Numbered from the stretch's first letter, positions 51,801 through 59,946 are shown. The stretch: DNA of 64,000 nucleotides from Bryobacteraceae bacterium (GCA_030041495.1 JASHNT010000081.1:33412-97411), one strand, 5' to 3'. Notes: generated by a model from the sequence alone, not told the origin. A program made the numbers and translations.

Positions 51801-52330
51801 ACCAGCTCCCCTTCGGCCCGCACCAGCAATTTGTCACCCATGGCGTGCTCGGCCACCTGGTTGGAGGTTGGGAGCTTGGCACCACGTTCCAATACAACAC
51901 CGGTCAGCCGCTTTCCCTCACATCCCCGTTACTGTCGGCTTCTCTCAGCACCACTTCGGTGATGCGTCCAACGCTGGTTCCCGGTGAAAGCATCACGCAG
52001 ACCGTGGTTAATCCGAAAACGGGCGAGGTGTCCAGCTTCAATCCGGCGGCATTTACCGAGACCGGGCCGTACGCCTTCGGGAATGCTCCGCGGTACCTCT
52101 CGAGTGTGCGCTATCCAGCCCTCACCGACGTCGACGCGGCCCTCCAGAGAAGGATTTATATCAGGGAGAACAAGTTTTTCACGCTTCGTTTCGAGGCGCT
52201 GAATGCCCTCAACCACGTGGTCTTCGGCGCTCCGGACACCGGTGTGACGGATACCAACTTCGGCTACAACCCTCACGTCCAGTCGAACAACCCACGTATC
52301 GCCCAGGTAAGCGGACGGTTCACGTTCTAG
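48833..52330 (+). CDS. TonB-dependent receptor, Oar-like, with carboxypeptidase-regulatory domain
   Basis: An 1165-residue outer membrane protein. GTG start with AAGGAG upstream, signal peptide (LNAAAFLMAACFSTHLLAQ), an immunoglobulin-like domain at about 30-115 (VRGQVLDSSKAAVANAEVTLLNTDTQ...), the plug (LVANIPLDVRNPLQEVNF, VSGTKEGESDILIDGATD, GGGIESFIIKSGTNDLHGGAWEYYRSD), and a beta-barrel ending RIAQVSGRFTF. This is the large acidobacterial form of TonB receptor. Its shared operator with the phn locus suggests import of the same compound class. Confidence 0.92.
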   Translation: MRSQFCRMLIRLNAAAFLMAACFSTHLLAQSASVRGQVLDSSKAAVANAEVTLLNTDTQVTLKAISDASGVFILSPQTAGRYQVTVKASGYSTWVQSDIVLEVGEKFEVNPVLKAGTVQETVAVTAEAPEIQTEDADRSTVTEPTLVANIPLDVRNPLQEVNFAVGVTQSNSLTAGTNATTQSTTNTFYVSGTKEGESDILIDGATDTINYDTHAAGDIPGLDAVGEFRIYTQAYSAEFGHTGGGIESFIIKSGTNDLHGGAWEYYRSDVMDANGFNANTAGTARPSFERNQFGFQAGGPVWVPKTYDGHNKTFFFFSYEELLDSSPGTGFTTTVPTALEKTGNFSQTFNTNGSQNVIYDPSTLSNGIRTPFPDNSIPATRLNSVGMALLALYPLPNKTGVDGSDENNFFSDAPNTDKNYTYDIRIDHKFSDKQSIFGHVDEFNDHILYGAVFGQQSLTPQNSNDYIPGRNIMLDHTWVISPTLIFEQHGSWAHMESHRQSVDPLGTSPFGIPASAAPGLTATFTPQVEATSNQLGELGNSEPYERNPNSVYQYVASMTWVKGIHTIKFGADLRQYRDQLYDPQLLTVNTSRSFTGGPTANAPGGTTGNAIAELLLGQATVTSGYAPQVNFGHQYIAGYVEDSAKVTHNFTATLGLRYSFEGADTARGNELSYLDTTSPSPIASQVPSIPNLIGGVGIVGLNGESRTLQNPGLLHFEPRLGLAYSPNAKTVVHAGFGIFFHPTATYQTNPAAYGFTRKSTSIDAGTDGVTALYNLSNPFPSGLPAPYGNDPTALLGNNTGSGPLSIELGQSISGNARNQSDPYQISWSFDVQRSLPGGFVVTAGYVGSVGEHLYGAVQLNQLTDADLSLGSALNKVVPNPFYGIITDSSSLLSKSTIQEGYLLRAYPQFLNFELLNDGWGRSIYQAGQLTVEHRLGRGFSMLLGYTYSKNYDNVGELGTSASIQDNGCLKCEWSIADLDQTNVVRLSALYQLPFGPHQQFVTHGVLGHLVGGWELGTTFQYNTGQPLSLTSPLLSASLSTTSVMRPTLVPGESITQTVVNPKTGEVSSFNPAAFTETGPYAFGNAPRYLSSVRYPALTDVDAALQRRIYIRENKFFTLRFEALNALNHVVFGAPDTGVTDTNFGYNPHVQSNNPRIAQVSGRFTF

Positions 52331-52341
52331 GAGGTTTCCAG

Positions 52342-53151
52342 ATGAAGCTGAGGGATCGAGTTCCCGCTACCATCCTTGCCGCCGCGGCATTACTCGCGAC
52401 GTCAGCGTTCGCGCAGCAGCCCTATAAGGCTCCGCGGACTTCGGATGGCAAGCCGAATATCGGTGGGATCTGGCAGGCGATGAACGCCGCCGAATGGGAT
52501 CTCCGGGCGCATGCGGCTTCGCAAGGGCCGGTGCTTTCGATTGGGGCGGCATTTTCGGTGCCGCCTGGATTGGGCGTGATCGACGGCGATGGAACCATCC
52601 CGTATCTGCCCGCCGCGGCAGAGCAGCAGAAGAAGAATTTCGCGAACCGCCTGACGCTGGACCCCGAGGTGAAGTGCTACATGGGCGGCGTCCCGCGGTC
52701 GACATACATGCCGTATCCGTTCGAGATTATCCAGTCGTCGCACGTCATTATGATCGCGTATGAATTCGCAGGCGCAGTGCGATCCGTCAATATGGATAAG
52801 CCGACCGAGGCCCCGGCGGATAGCTGGATGGGCTGGTCCAACGGGCATTGGGAAGGGGACACGCTGGTGGTGACGGTGACGGATCTGAACGGCCAAACCT
52901 GGTTCGACCGTGCGGGCGATTTCCATAGCGACGCCCTGAAGGTGACCGAGCGATACACGCCGCGCAGCGCCGACACCCTCATGTATGAGGCCACCATCGA
53001 GGATCCCAAAACCTTTTCGCGGCCTTGGAAAATCAGCATGCCGCTTTACAGGCATGTGGAAAAGAACGCTCAGATCATGGAATACAAGTGCCCCGAGTTC
53101 GCAGAAGAAGTTCTGTACGGAAAATATCGTAAACAGCAACCGGCCAAGTGA
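52342..53151 (+). CDS. Secreted 'HWEGDTLVV' family protein (269 aa)
   Basis: Eleven bases after the TonB receptor and likely on its transcript. A signal peptide (ILAAAALLATSAFAQ) is followed by YKAPRTSDGKPNIGGIWQAM, VKCYMGGVPRSTYMPYPFEIIQSSHVIMIAYEFAGAVR, GWSNGHWEGDTLVVTVTDLNGQTWFDRAG and LKVTERYTPRSADTLMYEATIEDPKTFSRPW. It is paralogous to the protein encoded at 41383-42426. Function unknown; location periplasm or outer surface. Confidence 0.8.
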   Translation: MKLRDRVPATILAAAALLATSAFAQQPYKAPRTSDGKPNIGGIWQAMNAAEWDLRAHAASQGPVLSIGAAFSVPPGLGVIDGDGTIPYLPAAAEQQKKNFANRLTLDPEVKCYMGGVPRSTYMPYPFEIIQSSHVIMIAYEFAGAVRSVNMDKPTEAPADSWMGWSNGHWEGDTLVVTVTDLNGQTWFDRAGDFHSDALKVTERYTPRSADTLMYEATIEDPKTFSRPWKISMPLYRHVEKNAQIMEYKCPEFAEEVLYGKYRKQQPAK

Positions 53152-53201
53152 TTCGAGTTCTCGCTAAGCGCCCGTATGAATCTTCGCCGGAGCGCGGTGA
53201 A

Positions 53202-53819
53202 TCAGTAGGCGGGCTCTGATTGAGGGGGTTCCGTGTGCTCTTTATGCGCGGGCGCGTTCAGGCTCGCCTGCCGGTCGATCATTCCGTTGCGAACAAGCTC
53301 GACATCCTCTGCGGTGAAAGTCAATTTGCCGGAGGCCATCGCGGCATAGTCTTCAGGTGTCCATTCCGCCTTCATGATTCCGGTTGAGGAGTGGCGCGCT
53401 TCGCCTTCGAGGATGTGCACGATCTCATGGACCAGGACGTAGGCGAGCAGGTGCGGCTCATGTGCCGGGCTGACAGTGGACTGAACGCGATCATACAGGA
53501 TGCGGATATCGTCGCGGATCGCCGGCTGGCAGAATGCGAGCGCCCCGGGCAGCAAGTTGTCCGGGGTCTGGACGGTGAGATGGACGTGAATCGCGGCGCC
53601 GCTTTGACAAGACCGGCCATGGGTCCACTCTACTTGGATCGCGGCGCGGGAAAGGAGCTTCGAGGCTTCCGCTTGCGCCAGATAAGTGACGCTAGTGCTG
53701 GCCTGCGCGATGCGGTCCAGGCATACAGGGACCTCCGGGGCGCGCGTTCGCGAAGGCGACGAAGCGGACATGGCGGCTCCGAGGATTGGCACGGAGAACA
53801 AAACTACGGCGGCCTTCAT
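53202..53819 (-). CDS. Exported HExxH zinc-protease-like protein (205 aa)
   Basis: A signal peptide (VLFSVPILGAAMSASSPS) and a zinc motif in LLAYVLVHEIVHILEGEARHSSTGIMKAEW. The HEIVH sequence plus the later His and Met turn (HSSTGIMKA) recalls metzincin-like peptidases, but the rest of the sequence has no family I recognise. No neighbouring partner is evident. Activity is inferred from the motif only. Confidence 0.6.
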   Translation of the reverse strand: MKAAVVLFSVPILGAAMSASSPSRTRAPEVPVCLDRIAQASTSVTYLAQAEASKLLSRAAIQVEWTHGRSCQSGAAIHVHLTVQTPDNLLPGALAFCQPAIRDDIRILYDRVQSTVSPAHEPHLLAYVLVHEIVHILEGEARHSSTGIMKAEWTPEDYAAMASGKLTFTAEDVELVRNGMIDRQASLNAPAHKEHTEPPQSEPAY

Positions 53820-53977
53820 TTGTTATTGACCCAATTGTCTCACGACTGTTACCTGATTGTTACCGGAGACCGGTGGAGGGGTTGCCGAGGACGAAGAGCC
53901 GTTTGGAAACTCTGCGGCATTCGAACACAGGTATTTCAAGGAGACAGAAAAACCGGGTCAGGCTGCGGTCTGAAATT

Positions 53978-54011
53978 TGGCTCCCCGGCATGGATTTGTA
54001 CCACGACCTTG
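53978..54011 (-). pseudogene. Degenerate tRNA 3' end
   Basis: On the minus strand a five-base T-stem (CGTGG/CCATG) surrounds a seven-base loop TACAAAT, followed by CCGGGGAGCCA, which looks like an acceptor strand plus CCA. The T-loop has lost the invariant TTC, and no 5' half with matching acceptor is found. It may mark an old integration site. The remaining 300 bases between 53820 and 54120 show nothing else. Confidence 0.35.
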
Positions 54012-54120
54012 GCGGGATTCTGGAGGCTTGTAACCTATTGATTCTACAAAGTCTCTGAAGTCGTCCAAAGCGCCAAAAGCAGGGTCTTGGTACAAAAAGT
54101 GTGCAAAATTTTCGGGCTCG

Positions 54121-54537
54121 CTAGCCGATGTCCAACGCAGCATAGGCTTCCACGTATTCCTCACCGTTGCAGCCGTAGTAGCTGACGGTCCGCTTCTCGA
54201 AATCAACATCGTATCGAACGACGCCCGCGCGCCAAGAAGCCGCAAGAAATTCCGGGAAGGTACTTTCGCCGTTCTGATCGACGCGCAATGCCTTGATGAG
54301 CCCGTCACGGTCGAACGCCGGAATATCCGCCGTGCCCGAAACCAGCGGCTGCCCCTGCTTTACGACCGGTGCTTTGTCGGCCAGAAAGATGCTCTGGCAC
54401 GCCGGAAGAGACCAGATGTTCTTTGTGACGCCCGCACGACGGAGCGTTTCGGCCAGGAAAGGAAAGCCGCCGACTTTTGGGCGAATTGTCATCGCATGTT
54501 TCTGTGCGGCCTGCAGGTTCTCGATCGCATTGCCCAT
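54121..54537 (-). CDS. DUF1398 family protein
   Basis: A 138-residue cytoplasmic protein starting MGNAIENLQAAQKHAM. Family marks are KVGGFPFLAETLRRAGVTKN, GTADIPAFDRDGLIKALRVDQNGESTFPEFLAASWRAGVVRYDVDFEKRTVSYYGCNGEEYVEAY. DUF1398 (YbcV-like) proteins have no known activity. The start at 54537 is chosen over 54576 because a purine-rich ribosome site precedes it. Confidence 0.8.
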   Translation of the reverse strand: MGNAIENLQAAQKHAMTIRPKVGGFPFLAETLRRAGVTKNIWSLPACQSIFLADKAPVVKQGQPLVSGTADIPAFDRDGLIKALRVDQNGESTFPEFLAASWRAGVVRYDVDFEKRTVSYYGCNGEEYVEAYAALDIG

Positions 54538-54934
54538 TGTCTTTCTCTCTTTGCCACTACGTCCGTTGCATCTCACCAGAAAGCACCACGATCCACATCT
54601 GTGAGGACTGCGCCGCCTTGCCGTTTATTCCTCGCGAGGCAAAAAAGCGCTGGGGCGATGGAGTGGCCCTATGGATCCTGAAGGAGTTCCGGCGAGGCCG
54701 CGGAAGGAGTCAAACGAAGAGAGCAGTTGCGCCGCCTATACTCTCAAGTGAGAAGGGCCTAAGACCCGATCCAAAGCATCGGCGCGGCAGGACTGTCAGG
54801 CAGCGCAAGATTCCGCTGATTGTTGCTGATCCCACAACGCTCCACCACACCGTAGACCACAACAGAAAGCTTCTCATGTTGCGGTGCGTGTGACACAAAA
54901 AACACTTTGTCGAGCGTGACTTTTTCACCAGTGG
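54538..54934. other. Intergenic region without a convincing gene
   Basis: Short frames here lack ribosome sites, family resemblance or consistent codon use. A stretch near 54600-54720 on the plus strand (CEDCAALPFIPREAKKRWGDG) could be a gene fragment but has no start in context. I see no RNA gene. Confidence 0.4.
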
Positions 54935-54952
54935 CGCGAACACTTGTTCGCG
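54935..54952. promoter_or_regulatory. Perfect palindrome CGCGAAC-ACTT-GTTCGCG
   Basis: The inner CGAAC-N4-GTTCG equals the LexA (Cheo) box of Gram-positive bacteria. It lies 30 bases before the start of the beta-propeller gene. Whether the LexA of this organism uses such a box is not known to me. Confidence 0.45.
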
Positions 54953-54982
54953 AGGAAATATTCCACGCAAGGAGAAACCAAC

Positions 54983-56206
54983 TTGTCATTTACATTCGCT
55001 CGACGTATGGCCTTATCGATAGCCGGAGTTATTACCTGTTGCTCGCTTCAGGTTTCCGCCGGTCCACTGACGGGAGACACGATTTATTTGGAGAGCAACA
55101 GCACCGCCGCCAACTCGATTCTGGAGTACACATTCAACTTCACCTCGGCTCCCGTGCTGAAGAGCACAACCCCCGCGGGTGGCGTGGGAGTCTTCGATCC
55201 AACCTTCGCGCTTGGTCCGTTTGACTCGGATCAAAACCTGATCGAGAACTCGAACGGCACGATGCTGTTCGCGGTAAACTCGGGCTCCAACACCATCGCC
55301 GTGTTCAACATTCAGCCTGACGGCAGCCTGATCTCGGTCCATAACTCGCCTTTTCCCTCCGGCGGCTCCGATCCCGTTAGCGTGGGACTAAAGGGCGACA
55401 CCCTCGTGGTGGTCAACAAAGACCAGGACCCTGCGCAGGCGACTACCGCGACTGGCGCGATTCTGCCGAACTATACAACGTTTGACGTCGCTCCGGATGG
55501 CCAACTCACGCCCATTTCCAACTCGACGGTTTCGGTCGCTGTCGGCAGCTCGCCTTCACAGGCGCTCATCGGGTCACAGGGCAACGTTGTTTTCGGCGCG
55601 GATTTTCTCGGTGGGCTCCTGCAATCTTTCAGTCTCGACCCGAACGGCGCGCTTGATCAGAACCTTCCGCAAGCATTGCCGAACTCGATCTTCGCCGGAC
55701 TGACCGGAGGCCGCTTGCCGCTCGGCATGCGCACCCATCCGACGCTTCCCATCCTGTACGTGGACATTACGCCGGTTAGCATGGTCGCGGTCTACACTTA
55801 CGACCCGCAAGGCCATCTCACGTTTATCCGCGCCGTACCTGATGCCGGCGCGGGGCCCTGCTGGGCCGTCGTCAATCACGCGGGAACCCACCTCTACGTC
55901 ACCAACACGGGCGACGATTCCATCGAAGTGTACAGCTTAGCCGATCCCACGAATCCCGTCGAACTGCAGCACTTTGTGATGGACTCGAACAACGGCGGCG
56001 CGGTTTTCTCCACCGTTATCGATCATTCCGACGGGTGGCTCTTCGTTTCGTCGGAACAGTCTGAACCGACTGCTTCAGTGTCTGCAAACGCCTTCCACAC
56101 TCTGAAGATCGCCGGCGATGGAACGCTGACAGAGCCGTTTGCGCCAACCGCGTTGCCGGTTACTTCGACCCCGCCAGTTCGCGTCCAGGGCATCACCGTT
56201 TTCTAA
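54983..56206 (+). CDS. Secreted seven-bladed beta-propeller protein, lactonase-like
   Basis: TTG 54983 is the likely start (AAGGAG eight bases upstream), giving a 407-residue protein with signal MSFTFARRMALSIAGVITCCSLQVSA. Repeats such as SNGTMLFAVNSGSNTIAVFNIQPDGSL, VFGADFLGGLLQSFSLDPNGAL, LPILYVDITPVSMVAVYTYDPQGHL and AGTHLYVTNTGDDSIEVYSLADP are the 6-phosphogluconolactonase/YVTN propeller fold. Export argues against a sugar-phosphate pathway role; a surface or polysaccharide-related role is possible. A palindrome resembling an SOS box precedes it. Confidence 0.8.
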   Translation: MSFTFARRMALSIAGVITCCSLQVSAGPLTGDTIYLESNSTAANSILEYTFNFTSAPVLKSTTPAGGVGVFDPTFALGPFDSDQNLIENSNGTMLFAVNSGSNTIAVFNIQPDGSLISVHNSPFPSGGSDPVSVGLKGDTLVVVNKDQDPAQATTATGAILPNYTTFDVAPDGQLTPISNSTVSVAVGSSPSQALIGSQGNVVFGADFLGGLLQSFSLDPNGALDQNLPQALPNSIFAGLTGGRLPLGMRTHPTLPILYVDITPVSMVAVYTYDPQGHLTFIRAVPDAGAGPCWAVVNHAGTHLYVTNTGDDSIEVYSLADPTNPVELQHFVMDSNNGGAVFSTVIDHSDGWLFVSSEQSEPTASVSANAFHTLKIAGDGTLTEPFAPTALPVTSTPPVRVQGITVF

Positions 56207-56226
56207 GAGCGTTAGGCCTTGGCTTT

Positions 56227-56256
56227 GGTGACGCACGCCGGTACCCGTGCGTCACC
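56227..56256 (+). terminator. Strong hairpin after the beta-propeller gene
   Basis: GGTGACGCACG and CGTGCGTCACC pair over eleven bases around an eight-base loop, 21 bases after the stop codon. There is no T-run, so it may stop RNA decay rather than end transcription alone. Confidence 0.5.
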
Positions 56257-56426
56257 CCAGTCTCGATGGACCGGATCATCCCACTTTCGTCGCGATGGAG
56301 CGGCTCGGGCCGCTAGATCAAAGACATGTTGCTGCACGGCCCAGGGCTTAAGGGGCAACCTTCCCTCGCAGCCGAAAAAACCGATTGGAGCGTGACCTTT
56401 CTTGCTCTTCAGCGAAGTCTCAAGTG

Positions 56427-56828
56427 ATGGTGCCAAGCCCAACCATGACGAGTGTGCCCAAGCCATCCGTTGCGGATCTGGACATCTGGATGGTGCGGTT
56501 TCAACAGGCCGACCCCGAGGCGCCGCGCGCGCTGGTTCGCGCGCTAAGTCCGCCATTGCTGCGCTTCTTCCGTAGCCAACTCGCGATTCGGGAGCAGGCC
56601 GACGACTTGTTGCAAGAGACGTGGCTGCGCATCCATCGCGTCCGCCATACCTATCGGCCGGGCGAACCGGCTGAAATGGCGCTGTTTCTCACCGGCCCTG
56701 CGGGGCGTCACGTCAAGATAAATCGTCTTTCCCGCTTCCCGTTCTGGCTCCCTGGCGCCGGCCAACTCCGGGCCGCGGCGCTCGGCCGATCTTGCCGCTG
56801 TTCGTCTCACTGTTTCGTGTTCCCCTGA
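56427..56828 (+). pseudogene. Truncated ECF-type sigma factor
   Basis: The first 80 residues carry a sigma-70 region 2 (LLRFFRSQLAIREQADDLLQETWLRIHRVRHTYRPGEP), the part that binds the -10 element. After that the expected WLxxIARxxxxD helix is blurred (AEMALFLTGPAGRHVKINR) and region 4 is missing; the rest is low-complexity and overlaps the convergent isochorismatase gene. I take it as a decayed gene cut at its 3' end. Start by ATG 56427 or 56445. Confidence 0.6.
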
Positions 56829-57433
56829 ACGATCTGGCCGACGAGTTTGGCCCAATCCATGTCCATGGCTCCGTATACCGGACCGGCTTCCGGGCGCGCA
56901 TTGTCCTTGAGTATCTCCACCATCAGGGTCGTGTAATCCGAAGGGACGACTCCTGCCTGGACCATGCGCAGCAAACCGACCTGATGTTTGGTCTCGCTAA
57001 ATGTCCCGCAGGCGTCGACGGCCACGTACGCGTCTAGCCCCCGGCTGACGGCGGTCATGGCCGGAAAAGCCGCGCACACCTCCATCGAAAGACCGGCGAA
57101 AATAAGCTTCTTCCGGCCGGTTCCCTCGATAGCCCGCGCCACGCGCGCATCGTCGTAAGCGTTGACCGAAGAACGGTCGATGATCTCGATCCCGGTCAAG
57201 GCTTCCACCAGCTCCGGAATTGTCGGTCCCCACATGCTGTCGCGCGCGGTCGTCGTCGCGACGATCGGCAGTTTCAGGGCCTTCGCCGCTTTCGCCAACG
57301 CCACCACGTTGTGTTTGAGCGTGGCGATCGGATAGTCGCGAACGCCCGACATCAGGCCCACCTGGTGATCCACGAGAATGACCGCGGCATTGTCCTGGGT
57401 CAACGGCTCGTATGGCTTGTTTTGATTCGTCAT
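56807..57433 (-). CDS. Isochorismatase-family hydrolase, YcaC-like
   Basis: A 208-residue cysteine hydrolase. The triad is visible as Asp in AAVILVDHQVGLMSGV, Lys in TGRKKLIFAGLSMEVCAAFPAM and Cys in MEVCAAF. VATTTARDSMWGPTIPEL and RSSVNAYDDARVARAI are as in YcaC. Substrates of the group are amides or nicotinamide-like compounds. It diverges from a TetR gene and is probably its target. Confidence 0.85.
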   Translation of the reverse strand: MTNQNKPYEPLTQDNAAVILVDHQVGLMSGVRDYPIATLKHNVVALAKAAKALKLPIVATTTARDSMWGPTIPELVEALTGIEIIDRSSVNAYDDARVARAIEGTGRKKLIFAGLSMEVCAAFPAMTAVSRGLDAYVAVDACGTFSETKHQVGLLRMVQAGVVPSDYTTLMVEILKDNARPEAGPVYGAMDMDWAKLVGQIVQGNTKQ

Positions 57434-57499
57434 GAGAATTCTCCTTTTCGGTTGAAACCGGCTTTAGACGGCGGGTCAGCCGCAAAGCCATTCAGTTTC

Positions 57500-57575
57500 C
57501 TTTACGTTCCGTGTTCATAATAGATCCGGCGGGCTCGATTTGTCAATTGACTTTACGCTACGTTCTGTTAACACT
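57500..57575. promoter_or_regulatory. Repeated ACGTTC[CT]GT elements between isochorismatase and tetR genes
   Basis: TTTACGTTCCGTGTT (about 57500-57514) and TACGTTCTGTTAA (about 57559-57571) share ACGTTC-Y-GT in the same orientation within the divergent promoter region, as often seen for TetR operators. A TTGACT near 57548 could be the -35 box of tetR. Confidence 0.4.
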
Positions 57576-57582
57576 TGAAGAC

Positions 57583-58197
57583 ATGAAGAACAATACGACT
57601 CCTCCTGTGCGTAAAGGTCGCCCTCCGAGTGAGATGGCGGCCTCGCATGCCGGTATCATGGATGCGGTCTACGACCTGCTCCAGGAAAAGTCGGTGCGAG
57701 ACTTGACCATGGAGGCGGTTGCCAAACGCGCCGGGGTCGGCAAACCCACCCTGTACAAATGGTGGCCGACCAAAGCGGCCTTGGTATTGGCGATGCTGGT
57801 TGAGCGGATGGCCCGCAAACTCGAGAAGCCCACGGCCTTAAGCGCAGAACAGTCCCTTCTGTTTCGCGTGCGGCGCTTGATCGATGCGCTCAACGGGCCG
57901 CTCGGCAAGATCGTGGCCGGACTGATCGCAGAGGGCCAGAGCGAACCGGCCGTTCTGCAGGAGTTCTTTGAACGATGGGTTAGTCCTCGACGGAATGCTA
58001 CGATTGCGGATCTGCAGCGTGGCAAGGATGCCGGGGAGCTCCGATCGGACACAGAACCCGGACTGCTGAACGATGCGATTTTCGGTGCGATCTACTACCG
58101 CATGTTACTGCGTTCCGGTCCAATGACGCGTCGGTTCGGGGAGGAATTGGTGGAGCAGATCATCCGCGGGCATCGCTCGGAAACTGCCCGCAAGTAA
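57583..58197 (+). CDS. TetR family transcriptional regulator
   Basis: A 204-residue repressor with the N-terminal helix-turn-helix SVRDLTMEAVAKRAGVGKPTLYKWWPTKAALVLAML and a TetR_C-like ligand domain (LLFRVRRLIDALNGPLGKIVAGLIAEGQSEPAVLQEFFERWVSPRR). The start ATG 57583 fits the usual basic N-terminus (RKGRPPS). Likely controls the divergent isochorismatase gene. Confidence 0.88.
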   Translation: MKNNTTPPVRKGRPPSEMAASHAGIMDAVYDLLQEKSVRDLTMEAVAKRAGVGKPTLYKWWPTKAALVLAMLVERMARKLEKPTALSAEQSLLFRVRRLIDALNGPLGKIVAGLIAEGQSEPAVLQEFFERWVSPRRNATIADLQRGKDAGELRSDTEPGLLNDAIFGAIYYRMLLRSGPMTRRFGEELVEQIIRGHRSETARK

Positions 58198-58336
58198 TCG
58201 AAGCTTCAGATGCGGAGGCGCGGCGGAAAGCGGGCCGCACTACCTCCTGACCGGGATAAGCAACTCATCGAGGCGGACGCGGTGGAGCATCTCTGTGCGA
58301 GCGCGGTCGATGATCCCCAACGCCACCTCGGCCCCA

Positions 58337-59296
58337 TCAAGCATCGGATCGATGTGCACGCGAAACGGCCGCTCGTGACCTTAACCCTCTACCACTCACA
58401 GCCCGCACTTCCGCCAAGCGCCGTATGTCACCGGCAAAGCTGGCCAGCAACGGCGAGGTATTGTCTCTTCTCCAGGCGAGAGCCAACGTCAGAGGCATGT
58501 TCAAATCAAGCACGGGCAAGACGGCAACAGTGTCCGGGCACCGCCAACGTGCAGTTCCCAGCACCCACCCCACGCCCAAGCCGCTGGATACGAGACTCAG
58601 AATGGCCGCCTCGTTCACTCCCTCTTGAACGATTCGTGGAGACTTCAAACCGCCGCGATAACATTCGTGTATCATCCGGTCGTAGAACGCCGGGCTGGGC
58701 CACCTTGGAAACCAGATGAAAGGTGCATCGGCTAGGTCCCGCAGGCGGAGTCTCTTGAGCCTTGTGAGTGGATGTCCTTTGGGCGCTGCCAGCTCGATAT
58801 GTTGGACGGCGACGAGAAGCTGGTCCAAATCCGGATCGGATTTTGGCATGAAGTTGACGAATCCCGCATCCAAACGGCCGGACCTGATAGCCTCTATCTG
58901 CTCCACGCTCGCGGATGGCCGAAGTTGGAGTTCGGCGTCCGGTTGCAGCTCCCGAAACCGCCGAAAGGATTCCGGGACCACTCCTCGCCAGCACGAATTC
59001 TCGGTGAAACCGACGCGCAGTGTGCCTGAGAGGCCGCGAGCCACGCGACCGGCGCGCGTGGCAGCATCAGCTACTTCCTGAAGAATGCGGCGTGCGTCCT
59101 CCAGGAACAGTTTGCCGGCTGAATTCAGTTTCACGCCGCGCGGGAGGCGATCGAAAAGTGTGAAACCCAATTCCTCCTCCAAATCCTGAATCTGGCGGGA
59201 AAGAGCGGGCTGAGCGACCCGCAACCTTCGCGCGGCGCGCCCGTAATGCTGCTGTTCGCCAATCGCAACAAAATATCTCAGATGCCGCAATTCCAT
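58337..59296 (-). CDS. LysR family transcriptional regulator
   Basis: A 319-residue activator/repressor. The N-terminus MELRHLRYFVAIGEQQHYGRAARRLRVAQPALSRQIQDLEEELGFTLFDRLPRGVKLN is a full LysR winged helix; the rest is the substrate-binding fold (GTLRVGFTENSCWRGVVP, LQLRPSASVEQIEAIRSGRLDAGFV, DAPFIWFPRWPSPAFYDRM). It diverges from the SnoaL-like gene at 59482, its probable target. Confidence 0.9.
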   Translation of the reverse strand: MELRHLRYFVAIGEQQHYGRAARRLRVAQPALSRQIQDLEEELGFTLFDRLPRGVKLNSAGKLFLEDARRILQEVADAATRAGRVARGLSGTLRVGFTENSCWRGVVPESFRRFRELQPDAELQLRPSASVEQIEAIRSGRLDAGFVNFMPKSDPDLDQLLVAVQHIELAAPKGHPLTRLKRLRLRDLADAPFIWFPRWPSPAFYDRMIHECYRGGLKSPRIVQEGVNEAAILSLVSSGLGVGWVLGTARWRCPDTVAVLPVLDLNMPLTLALAWRRDNTSPLLASFAGDIRRLAEVRAVSGRGLRSRAAVSRAHRSDA

Positions 59297-59481
59297 TTTG
59301 ATACTTTATCGCGATCGGTCTGATAGTAAAGATGTCTTGGACGTATAACGAAGTCTCTGTCAAATTAGACTCACTAAGATGAAAAGCAGCCCTGGGGCGG
59401 TTCATCCGGCGTTGGGTGTGAGTACGGACAATATGGAATCGAGGCGCTCCTCGAACCGAAGGCCATACTGGAGGCATAATC

Positions 59482-59946
59482 ATGAGTAAACATATTCGAA
59501 TCTCACCTGAAGAAGCCGCGGATCGTCTCGCGATCCGGGAGCTCATCGAGGCCTACGCGCACAGCGCCGACCGTCGCGATGCCAAAGGCCAAATGTCTCT
59601 CTTTACGGGAGACACGCACTTCGTTGTCTTCATGAACGCCAAAGATCCGAAGCCCTCGATGGATTTGCACTCGCGCGACGCGCTTGCTCCGGTCTTCGCA
59701 GACCTGAACAAGTACGATGCCACCACGCACTTCGTCGGCCAGAGCACCATCTTCACGCTGGCGGCCGGCCGGGCCACGGGTGAGGCCTACTGCCTGGCCC
59801 ATCACGTCACCGTGGACGGTGGGAAACGGCGATTGATGGTCGCCTCGCTTCGATACCTCGACACGTTCGTGAAAGCTGACGATGACTGGCTCTTCGCGGA
59901 GCGTCTGCTCTACGTGGACTGGGTGGAGGAGCGCGCATTGTCATGA
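59482..59946 (+). CDS. SnoaL/NTF2-like protein
   Basis: A 154-residue alpha+beta barrel protein: EEAADRLAIRELIEAYAHSADRRDAKGQMSLFTGDTHFVVF, VGQSTIFTLAAGRATGEAYCLAHHVTVDGGKRRLMVASLRYLDTFVKADDDWLFAERLLYVDW. The AHSADRRD and AHHV positions are typical of SnoaL-like hydratases and isomerases. Substrate unknown. ATGA overlap with the next gene. Confidence 0.82.
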   Translation: MSKHIRISPEEAADRLAIRELIEAYAHSADRRDAKGQMSLFTGDTHFVVFMNAKDPKPSMDLHSRDALAPVFADLNKYDATTHFVGQSTIFTLAAGRATGEAYCLAHHVTVDGGKRRLMVASLRYLDTFVKADDDWLFAERLLYVDWVEERALS

